The notes under the pieces are model-generated. The model saw only the letters and a list, made by a program, of their open reading frames with translations, ran no database searches and was not told the origin of the DNA. Made by a program: the position numbers and the translations under genes. From Halorarum salinum (GTDB lineage Archaea > Halobacteriota > Halobacteria > Halobacteriales > Haloferacaceae): 64,000 bases of DNA. The stretch lies in NCBI RefSeq assembly GCF_013402875.1, contig NZ_CP058579.1, positions 2,232,001 to 2,296,000 of the forward strand, given 5' to 3'. Within the stretch, counting starts at the first letter, position 1. Every line of letters begins with the position of its first letter. Below are positions 1-7,423 of the stretch, in pieces.

Positions 1-1049
1 TCGACGACGGCACCCTGAGGATCGTTCTCCCGGAAGTCGAGTTCGCCCCCGGACCTCATGACCGTCCAATAGATCACCCAAAGGCCGAGTCCTTCCCCGT
101 GTGATAGCTGCGTCTCAGTCGGTTGAAAGAGCGCATTTACTTCGTCGAGAGGCAACCCGCTGCCCGTATCGGCGATCGAAAGCCGCACCTGCTCCGTTTG
201 AACTGGGCTCGAACACTCGATCGCGATTTCGACCTCCCCGTCGTTGTGGATGACCGCGTTCTCGAGCGCTTCATCGATCGCCCGCGGAAGCGCCGAGTGC
301 CCGCGAATCGTGTACCCTTCTGGAATCTCTGTCGAGACGGGAACCTCCGGGTGGTCCCGTCTGAACCGCTGGACACGCTCGTCGACGAGTTTCCGAACCG
401 GGAACTTCTGGATCGTATCATCCTCCCAAATCGAAACGATCCGCCGGGAGCTCTCGCTCAGATTAAGAAGCTCCTCCAAATGGTCCTTCACCCGCCGGAC
501 GTCCGGATTATCCGACCCGAGTTTCGCTTCTACATTCTCCAGATGGCCGAGGGCGATGGCTAGCTCATTTCGCAAGTTGTGCCGGAGGACGCGCTGATTC
601 ACGTTGAGCAACTTCGTGAGTTCGCGGACGTGTTCGGACTCCTCCTCCGACTCGACTACACACAAGTTCGCCTGTCCCCCGTACGCTCCCCCGAGCACTC
701 CACCAAAGAGAACCATGAACTGTGACTCCGGGAAGGCTGGGTGTTGGACGAACTGAATACTGGTGATCGCGAGGCCAAGGAGTGCGAACGCAAAGATCGA
801 TAGACAGGTCTTGATTAGCGCGTGGCGCGATCCGCTGTCGGAGATATCGCGGGTGGTGAGGTCATAGCCGGAGTAGATGATAACGCACGATAGCGACGCT
901 ATGATGATCGCTTCCAGTACCGTTCCGAATCTCGTCCCCTCGGTCAAAAGGTGAACGACGGAGAGGCCGAGGCCGGTAGAACCCAGCATGTAAAATCCAC
1001 TGGCGGGCCACAGCTCCCGCCTGGATGCAGTGCCGAACGCGTTCGTCAT
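1..1049 (-). CDS. Membrane-bound sensor histidine kinase (3' end cut by window edge)
   Basis: Read by hand on the minus strand from ATG at 1049; the frame stays open to base 1, so about 349 residues are visible and the C-terminus is missing. Four hydrophobic segments (about residues 15-38, 43-62, 81-103, 110-128) suggest a small membrane sensor domain. The phosphoacceptor helix follows, with RHNLRNEL and the likely phosphorylated His157. The ATP-binding lid is present: N box DEALENAVIHND (259-270), G1 box DTGSG (294-298) and G2 box GEGLGL (318-323). This is the short haloarchaeal kinase layout with no periplasmic loop. It presumably autophosphorylates and passes phosphate to a regulator outside the window. 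A TATA-like AAATTATAC lies 23-31 bases upstream. Confidence 0.88.
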   Translation of the reverse strand, partial: MTNAFGTASRRELWPASGFYMLGSTGLGLSVVHLLTEGTRFGTVLEAIIIASLSCVIIYSGYDLTTRDISDSGSRHALIKTCLSIFAFALLGLAITSIQFVQHPAFPESQFMVLFGGVLGGAYGGQANLCVVESEEESEHVRELTKLLNVNQRVLRHNLRNELAIALGHLENVEAKLGSDNPDVRRVKDHLEELLNLSESSRRIVSIWEDDTIQKFPVRKLVDERVQRFRRDHPEVPVSTEIPEGYTIRGHSALPRAIDEALENAVIHNDGEVEIAIECSSPVQTEQVRLSIADTGSGLPLDEVNALFQPTETQLSHGEGLGLWVIYWTVMRSGGELDFRENDPQGAVV

Positions 1050-1368
1050 ACCCTCTACCTTAAGGGATACTGTATAATTTTGTCTCTTTGTAGTGGTACT
1101 TTGTATAGGTATGACATAAAAATATAGTATTGAATCGAGGATCAGATAAAATTATCATCTTCTCCCCGGCCTCCGAATTCGAATTAATGCTCATGAGATG
1201 CCATAGACCGCGAATTACGCAGATCCTCGCACTACTACACTCCCTAACACTTTCGGGCAATCCTTGCCTCCCGACCAGGTCGAAACTGTATCACTACGGT
1301 CATATTCGAGACCACTTCCACCTTACATAAATGTACTTACCATTTACCGAGCGAACCAGTCCGGATGA
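1050..1368. other. AT-rich intergenic region with divergent promoters
   Basis: About 320 bases, markedly more AT-rich than the flanks. It separates the minus-strand kinase from the plus-strand zinc-binding protein. TATA-like elements are at 1072-1080 (minus, AAATTATAC) and 1322-1330 (plus, CTTACATAA). No convincing gene or RNA was seen. The low GC suggests imported DNA or a decayed element end. Confidence 0.6.
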
Positions 1369-1827
1369 ATGCAAATGCCCGAGAGCAAATCGAGGCGAGT
1401 TACCATCAACCTCGATAACGAAACCGATCGCTGGCGGTACGTCTGCCCACAGGGACATCGCAACTGGGAACCGACGAACAATCACTTCTGGTGCCAAAGC
1501 TGCGCGGCGAGCTGGCAGGAAGTCGACGCGGAATTCAGTAAACTCTACGACCAACGGGACGAGCAGACGCTCCCTCGCGACGCCGTGTTCCTGGTCACCT
1601 CGGCCTTCACCTCGCGATTGACACCATCAAGACCACGGACGAGGAGGAGTCCTCCGACCAGCAGCTCGCGCCGTCGGACGCCCGCGACCTCCTCGCGTTC
1701 TATCGGAACAGCACCGCGTGGCGCGGAACCCGCCGGCACGCGATGCTGGAGATCTTCTGGCACGTCGGGTGCCGGTCGTCCGCGGTCCGCGGGCTGGATA
1801 TCGACGACTACGAGGACGGCGTCCTGA
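1369..1827 (+). CDS. Small zinc-binding protein, N-terminal part genuine, tail read through an integrase remnant
   Basis: The first 75 or so residues look like a haloarchaeal small protein often seen beside integrases: WRYVCPQGH, then NNHFWCQSCA. Cys26, His30, Cys42 and Cys45 could bind one zinc. After about residue 80 the frame becomes Arg/Ser/Thr-rich with no family signal, and it overlaps integrase sequence in another frame. The original stop has therefore probably been lost by a deletion that joined this gene to the integrase remnant. Start is ATG 1369 or the in-frame ATG 1375. Function is unknown; by context it belongs to the integrated element. Confidence 0.6.
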   Translation: MQMPESKSRRVTINLDNETDRWRYVCPQGHRNWEPTNNHFWCQSCAASWQEVDAEFSKLYDQRDEQTLPRDAVFLVTSAFTSRLTPSRPRTRRSPPTSSSRRRTPATSSRSIGTAPRGAEPAGTRCWRSSGTSGAGRPRSAGWISTTTRTAS

Positions 1828-2368
1828 AGTTCCGGAACCGCCCCGACACCGGGACGCGGCTGAAGAGCGGCAACGAGCACGAGCGGAACGTCGTGCTCTC
1901 GGAGAAACCGCGGAAGGTTCTCGAGCTCTTCATCGCTCGTGAGCGCATCAACAAGCGTGACGAGCACGGGCGCGCGCCGCTGTTCACCAGTCGGCGGGGA
2001 CGGCCGACGCTCAACACGATTCGAAGCTGGATGTACCTGACGACACAGCCGTGCATGGCCGTCGAGTGCCGCACGGCAACCGGCGGCCGAACTGCGAATA
2101 CGTTCCCCGTGACCAAGCTAGCAAGTGCCCGTCGACGCGTGGTCCGCATGCGATTCGCCACGGGTCGATCACGTGGCAGCGGAATCTCGGCTTCGACGAG
2201 GATACCGTCGCTGCGCGGGTGGCGGCGACTCCGCAGGTCATCCGGCGGTACTACGACGACCCCGACTTCGACGACGAGCTCGAACGCCGTCGTTCGGAGA
2301 CCGAGGTGATCGACATCGAGGAGCATCTCCACCCGACGGATCTGGGGGCAGAAGAGGAGGATTCCTGA
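1614..2368 (+). pseudogene. Tyrosine recombinase/integrase remnant, N-terminally truncated and frameshifted
   Basis: Two frames join into one haloarchaeal XerC/D-like integrase. The first (from about 1614 to 2068) carries RNSTAWRGTRRHAMLEIFW and the catalytic Arg region GCRSSAVRGLD. The second (about 2069-2368) carries CPHGNRRPNCEY, the HAIRHGS box with catalytic His/Arg, and RYYDDP with the nucleophile Tyr. Cys-rich spacing before the HxxR box is usual in haloarchaeal integrases. At about 2067-2070 the sequence has GAGTGCCGCAC where GAGTGCCCGCAC would keep the frame, so one C appears missing. The N-terminal core-binding domain is also absent, so the enzyme is dead even if the frameshift is a sequencing error. 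Confidence 0.8.
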
Positions 2369-2737
2369 CCATGCTCAGAAGACCTCAAACTGGCTATATA
2401 GTAAGAATTCCGTCACGAGAATCGTCCTCCGACCCACTCCATTTATGTACTGAGCGACAGCCGAACTCGGTAGATTCACAGCTCAGATCCTTCGACGGGA
2501 CCCTCTGGAAACGAGGGTCAAATCGGGCTTCAATACTTGATGCAAATGTGATGATCATGGCCCATCGAGCTAGTCGTACAGGTGAAGATCTCCGTTCAAC
2601 CGTTCCTTCGGCTCCGAACAGGTGGCGTTTCCCCCGCTCTCACGCAGGGGTTCCCGAACCCGCCACCCCATACGTGCCGAAACCGAGTCACCTGAACGAG
2701 AGGGTCGGATGGAACGGCTCTCGAGGTCGTACCTGGC
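2369..2737. other. Intergenic region downstream of the integrase remnant
   Basis: About 370 bases of mixed composition. An open frame crosses it (to 2811) but has no recognisable motif or codon bias. It may hold decayed element sequence or an attachment site next to the integrase remnant. No direct repeat or tRNA 3' end was found to prove that. Confidence 0.4.
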
Positions 2738-3769
2738 TCACCCGGACACGTCGTCGGCCCACTCCGCGGGGAGGACGCGCAACAGGCCGTCGGCCGCGAG
2801 ATCGTCGGTAGTGACGAACAGGATGCCGTCGCCCCCGGTGACGGCGGTGCCGCCGCCGATCACCTCGTCCCAGTGGTCGAGGACGGCGTCGGGGATCGGC
2901 AGTTCGCGGACGTCCTCGCCGATCTCGCTGCTAGCGACGTACCGCACCCCGTCGCGCCCCTCGATGGCGTCGTAGTCCTGGGAGACCAGCGTTGCGTCGT
3001 CGCGCGTGCGGATTCCCCAGAACGCCTCGGCCGAGTGCGCCAGAAAGCCCTGGTTGAACGCCCGCTGTGGCGCCGGGACCTCTCGGCTCTGCCTGTCGAA
3101 GGCCGCCTCGCCCAGGCGATCGACGTCCTCGGTCTCGGCGCCGGCGCCGGCGCCAGTGCTCTCCGCGCCCGCCGTCGTCTCGTCGCTCGCGGTTCCCTTG
3201 CCACCGGCGTCTCCTGTTTCACGCTCGGTTTCCCCCGTCAGGTCGTCGCCATCGACGCCGGTGTCGACGACCTCGCGCTGATCAATCGATGTCGACCCGA
3301 CGTCGGTACCGGGTTCGGACTCGAGCCCGGACCCCACGTCCTCGACGTCCGGGGACGTGTCCGTGACCTCCGCGGCCGCTTCGCCGGCGGCGTGGTCCTC
3401 CTCGCCGACGCCGCCGGCCTCGTCGGCGACCGCCTCTATGTCAGGGCCGGTGTCGACCACGTCGGTTTCCTCGACGGCCGACTCCCTGCCGCGGCTGCGG
3501 GACCGCCGCTGGGCGAGCGCGGCCGTCAGGAACGCAGCTCCGAAGGCGAGCCTGGCGAACCCGCGCCTGCGCTCGCCGCCCAGGAACGCTCGGAGCCCGC
3601 CGAGGAGGCCCGTTCCGCCGATGATCGCCGTCACCGCGCCCGATTCGACGCCGCGGCGGAGATACGGCGCTACCTTCGAGATGTACTCGCGGCCGATTTT
3701 CGCCGCGGCCCGCGCGGTTTCGACGCCTGATTCCGACTCCGATCGTGGGCTGGTGTCGGACTGGTTCAC
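2738..3769 (-). CDS. Acidic haloarchaeal membrane-anchored protein of unknown function
   Basis: The frame extends to 4066, but the stretch before 3769 belongs to a different broken gene. GTG 3769 (VNQSDTS...) is the best start, giving 343 residues. Order: a short soluble head, two adjacent hydrophobic stretches (SGAVTAIIGGTGLLGGLRAF and FARLAFGAAFLTAALA), a long low-complexity acidic linker rich in Asp, Glu, Gly and Thr, and a folded C-terminal domain with FNQGFLAHSAEAFWGIRTRD and DGILFVTTDDL. The linker fits a protein in a high-salt cytoplasm or cell surface. I do not recognise a named family with certainty and infer no function. Confidence 0.65.
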   Translation of the reverse strand: MNQSDTSPRSESESGVETARAAAKIGREYISKVAPYLRRGVESGAVTAIIGGTGLLGGLRAFLGGERRRGFARLAFGAAFLTAALAQRRSRSRGRESAVEETDVVDTGPDIEAVADEAGGVGEEDHAAGEAAAEVTDTSPDVEDVGSGLESEPGTDVGSTSIDQREVVDTGVDGDDLTGETERETGDAGGKGTASDETTAGAESTGAGAGAETEDVDRLGEAAFDRQSREVPAPQRAFNQGFLAHSAEAFWGIRTRDDATLVSQDYDAIEGRDGVRYVASSEIGEDVRELPIPDAVLDHWDEVIGGGTAVTGGDGILFVTTDDLAADGLLRVLPAEWADDVSG

Positions 3770-3939
3770 GCGGGACCGTTCGGTCGCGACGCACAAATCC
3801 TCACGGTCATCTCTATTACATCTCGAACGGATCGTTCGTGTACCGGAACCGTCTCTTCTCGGCGACCGGAACTCCGTGCTGGCGACCTGTCGACATTCCG
3901 GATTCGGAACATCGGCGACGTCGCGACGCCGGCTGCACG

Positions 3940-4244
3940 TCAGCGTGTGCGTGCCCCCGCGGGAGAACACACCGATGAGACGACCGCGCCGACGTGCTGG
4001 AGGATGTAGCCGGTGTCCGAGGCCGCGGAGAACGGCGCACTCGAAGGCGTCGGGGTCCACCACCATGCGGAGGGCGTGGAAGCCGTCCGCCCGAACGGCG
4101 GGCGCCCGCCATCAGCGCGTGGATGCCGTGCCGGTCGACCTCGTCGAGTCGGTGCTGCAGGCGGCTCTCCGTGGTCACCACGACTTCACGCTGGCGTCGA
4201 ACGATTTCTCGAAGAGCAGTACCTTCCCCGTCCCATTTCTCCAT
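3940..4244 (-). pseudogene. Broken small haloarchaeal gene (about 110 codons, two frame changes)
   Basis: Protein-like sequence moves through all three minus-strand frames. From ATG 4244: MEKWDGEGTALREIV, VVVTTESRLQHRLDEVDRHG and IHALMAG. After about 4105: GFHALRMVVDPDAFECAV. After about 4035: DTGYILQHVGAVVSSVCSP, ending at TGA 3940-3942. Each segment looks like real coding sequence, but no single frame spans them. Both frame changes are +1 in register, unlike the single-base losses elsewhere in the window, so true decay is likely. A TATA-like TTTATATG (4294-4301) lies about 50 bases upstream. The parent family is not identified. Confidence 0.45.
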
Positions 4245-4470
4245 CCGCAAAATTACCCGGAATGATTTCGGATCAAACATTCAGTACGCCATCTTTATAT
4301 GAATCGGCCGGAGACCCCGGGTATGGACTCCCGCCGTCGGCACATCCGGACGGCAGCATCGAATCCCCGAGGCGTCGTTCGGGGGAACGGAGCGGAGACG
4401 GACCGGCGAGGTCGGCCGAACCCTCCGGAGGGACCGTCCCTTCGGGACCGCGGGGGACGGTGAACCGGCA

Positions 4471-4896
4471 ATGACGCCGTTCGACCACCTCCTCGTTCCG
4501 ATCGCGAGCGAGGAGGACGCGGAGGCGACGTGCGCGGCGCTGGAGCCGTTTCTCGACGACGTCGGCCGCGTCACGGCGGTCCACGTCATCGAGAAGGCGG
4601 GGGGCGCGATGGACAAGGCGCCCCTGGAGAAGCGACAGGAGGACGCCGCGACGTTCCTCGGTGTCGTGGACGCGGCACTCGGCGACTCCGTTCCCGTCGA
4701 GACGCGGGTCGCGTACGGAACCGACGTCGTCGAGACGCTGTTTCGGGAGGCGGCGGAGATCGGCGCCACCGCCATCGCCTTCCGCCCCCGTGGTGGAAGT
4801 CGCCTCCTCCGCATCATCTCCGGCGATACGGCGTCCCGCCTCGTCACCGAACCCGAGATTCCGGTGATCACACTCCCCCAGCAAGAGGACGCCTGA
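4471..4896 (+). CDS. Universal stress protein, UspA family
   Basis: 141 residues, one complete Usp domain. The N-terminal beta strand FDHLLVPIASEEDA and the next strand VTAVHVIEKAG are typical. The C-terminal part keeps SRLLRIISGDTASRLV and PVITL, corresponding to the nucleotide-binding loop, though the glycines of the ATP-binding consensus are only partly kept (RPRGGSRLLRIISGD). It is a soluble cytoplasmic protein. It sits 62 bases upstream of an amino-acid transporter that itself ends in Usp domains, so co-regulation or assembly with that transporter is likely (inference). Confidence 0.85.
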   Translation: MTPFDHLLVPIASEEDAEATCAALEPFLDDVGRVTAVHVIEKAGGAMDKAPLEKRQEDAATFLGVVDAALGDSVPVETRVAYGTDVVETLFREAAEIGATAIAFRPRGGSRLLRIISGDTASRLVTEPEIPVITLPQQEDA

Positions 4897-4958
4897 CCGT
4901 CCATGACCGGTCGTTCAGCGACGCGAGCCAGTGAGTTCCCACTCGGGGTGAACCGCCG

Positions 4959-7223
4959 ATGACTGACGAGGAACTCGCCAAAGACCTGGGCCTGGTGTCG
5001 GCGATGACGATCGGCATCGGCACGATGATCGGCGCCGGCATCTTCGTCCTGCCCGGCGTCGCCGCGAACGCGGCGGGGCCGATCGTCGTCGTGTCGTTCG
5101 TCGTCGGTGGCCTCATCGCGATGGTGAACGCGCTCTCCGTCTCGGAACTCGGGACGGCGATGCCGAAGGCCGGCGGCGGGTACTACTACATCAACAGGTC
5201 GCTCGGGCCGCTGTTCGGCTCGATCGCCGGGATGGGCGACTGGATGGGGCTCGCGTTCGCCTCGGCGTTCTACTGCATCGGCTTCGGGCAGTATCTCGCC
5301 GTCTTCGTATCGTTACCGGAGGTGGCGTTTCTCAACCCGATCCAGCTGGGCGCCCTCCTCGCCGGATCCGTCTTCGTCGCGATCAACTACGTCGGGGCCA
5401 AGGAGACCGGCGGCGTCCAGACGGTCATCGTGTTCGTGCTGCTCTCGATCCTCACGGCGTTCGCCTTCGCGGGCTTTCTCTCGTTCGACTATGCGACGCT
5501 CGCCGGGGCCGACGGTCTCGCGCCGTACGGAACCGGCGCGATCCTGCCGGCGACTGCGCTCGTGTTCGTCTCCTTCCTGGGGTACGCGAAGATCGCGACG
5601 GTCGCCGAGGAGCTGAAGAACCCGGGTCGGAACCTCCCCATCGCGATCATCGGGAGCGTCGGCATCGTCACCGTCATCTATGCCGTTCTCGTGACGACGA
5701 TGCTCGGGGTGATCCCGTGGCCCGAGCTGAGCCGGGACGCGCCGGTCGCGCAGGCGGCTCGGGTGTCGTTCCCCTCGTCCGTCGGTTCGATCGACGGGGT
5801 CGCCGCCGCGGCCGCCGGCGTGATGACTCTCGGCGCGCTGCTCGCGACGGCGTCCTCGGCGAACGCCTCCATCCTCGCGTCGGCCCGCATCAACTTCGCG
5901 ATGGGGCGTGACAGGATCGTCACCAACTGGCTCAACGAGATCCACCCGAACTACGCGACGCCCTACCGGTCGATTCTCGTCACCGGCGGGCTCATCGTCG
6001 CGTTCATCGCGTTCCTGGGACGGGACATCGAGGTACTTGCGAAGGCGGCCAGCGTGCTCCACCTCATCGTGTACGCGCTCATGAACGTCGCGCTGATCGT
6101 CTTCCGGGAGGCGGACGTTCCCGGGTACGATCCGGAGTTCACCGTGCCGTTCTACCCGTTCACGCCGATCGTCGGCGCGACGCTGTCGCTCGGACTCGTC
6201 GCGTTCATGGACGAGCGGGAGATCGCGCTCTCGGCCGGGTTCGTGGTCGCTGCCGTGCTCTGGTACTTCCTGTACGCTCGGACCGAAACGCCCCAGCGGG
6301 GCGTGCTCTCGAACTACGTTCTGAGTCGCGAGGGGGAGCTACCGGGACGGGTCGTCGATGCCACCGATGCGGTCGCACCGACCGGGAACGAGGGACCGAC
6401 GATCATGGTCGCGCTGGCGAATCCACGGACCGAAAGTGCCCTCGTCACGCTCGCCGCCGCGCTCGCGAAGCACCGGGGCGGACGGGTGCTCGCGACCCAC
6501 GTCGTCACGGTCCCCGATCAGACGTCGCTGGCCACCGCCGCGGAGAACAGGGCGGCGATCGACACCACCTCCGAGCGACTTCTCGCGGCCGCGAAAGCGG
6601 ACGCGGAGGCGTTCGAGGTTCCCATCGACACGAAAACCGTTCTCTCACATCGGGGAATCGGGGAGGTGATCGACGCCGCGCGGTCGAACGAAGCCGACAC
6701 CGTCGTGATGGGCTACGGCGGCGCGCAGTTCGCGGGCGGACGTGCCGAGGGGTCGCTGGACGAACTGACGCACGATCTCCCGTGTGACTTCCTCGTGTTG
6801 GACGGTCAGGACCTCGATCTCTCCGACGTGCTCGTTCCCACTGCCGGGGGACCTTCGTCCGACCTCTCCGCGGAGGTCGCCCGCGCGTTGCAGGAGACCG
6901 TCGGCGTGGACGTCTCACTGCTACACGTCGTCGATGCGGACGAAACGGCGGCTGGCCGCGAGTTCCTGTCCGAGTGGGCCGAGAGCCATCAGTTGGGCGA
7001 CGCGGAACTGCTCGTCGAAACGGGGGAGGTGGAGGCGACGATCGGACGGTTCGGTGCCGGGTACGGTTTGGTGATCGTCGGAGCGACGGAGCGGGGCCTG
7101 CTGTCGCGCATCGTTCGTGGATCGCTCGTGTTCGATTCGATCGAGAGGCTCGAGACGCCGGTGTTGCTGACGGAGCGACCGTCTTCACGGTCCGTTCGGG
7201 AACGGTTGCTGGGCCGTCGTTGA
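4959..7223 (+). CDS. APC-superfamily amino-acid/cation permease with C-terminal tandem Usp domains
   Basis: 754 residues. Residues 1-440 form about 12 membrane helices with the APC signature near the start (TIGIGTMIGAGIFVLPG) and the conserved GGGYYYINRSLG after helix 2. From about 480 the cytoplasmic tail holds two Usp-like domains: TIMVALANPRTESALVTL and LSDVLVPTAGG, the second closing with VGATERGLLSRIVRGS, a good Usp nucleotide-binding loop. Haloarchaea commonly carry such fusions, and the Usp part is thought to gate transport in response to ATP or AMP. Substrate cannot be read from the sequence. It is probably co-transcribed with the free Usp gene upstream. Confidence 0.88.
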   Translation: MTDEELAKDLGLVSAMTIGIGTMIGAGIFVLPGVAANAAGPIVVVSFVVGGLIAMVNALSVSELGTAMPKAGGGYYYINRSLGPLFGSIAGMGDWMGLAFASAFYCIGFGQYLAVFVSLPEVAFLNPIQLGALLAGSVFVAINYVGAKETGGVQTVIVFVLLSILTAFAFAGFLSFDYATLAGADGLAPYGTGAILPATALVFVSFLGYAKIATVAEELKNPGRNLPIAIIGSVGIVTVIYAVLVTTMLGVIPWPELSRDAPVAQAARVSFPSSVGSIDGVAAAAAGVMTLGALLATASSANASILASARINFAMGRDRIVTNWLNEIHPNYATPYRSILVTGGLIVAFIAFLGRDIEVLAKAASVLHLIVYALMNVALIVFREADVPGYDPEFTVPFYPFTPIVGATLSLGLVAFMDEREIALSAGFVVAAVLWYFLYARTETPQRGVLSNYVLSREGELPGRVVDATDAVAPTGNEGPTIMVALANPRTESALVTLAAALAKHRGGRVLATHVVTVPDQTSLATAAENRAAIDTTSERLLAAAKADAEAFEVPIDTKTVLSHRGIGEVIDAARSNEADTVVMGYGGAQFAGGRAEGSLDELTHDLPCDFLVLDGQDLDLSDVLVPTAGGPSSDLSAEVARALQETVGVDVSLLHVVDADETAAGREFLSEWAESHQLGDAELLVETGEVEATIGRFGAGYGLVIVGATERGLLSRIVRGSLVFDSIERLETPVLLTERPSSRSVRERLLGRR

Positions 7224-7423
7224 AACGGGCAGCGTGTTCGGTCTTCCTTTCGTTACCGCCCCCACTCGTTAGCCTCGAGGCAGAACCCGTCCTGCGCAAA
7301 CGAGGTCGACGTGGATCGGCGAGGGGATCTCCACTACCGTGCCCTCGATGGCGTCGCGACCCGGGCCGAGCAGTCGCGTACAGGCACCGCGTTTATTGTC
7401 GAGAGCAAGGAGCATACACGCGG

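Noticed and set aside
2520-2590. Possible PIN-like fragment (SILDANVMIMAHR)
   Set aside because: Only a few residues match and no further acidic residues or family length follow.
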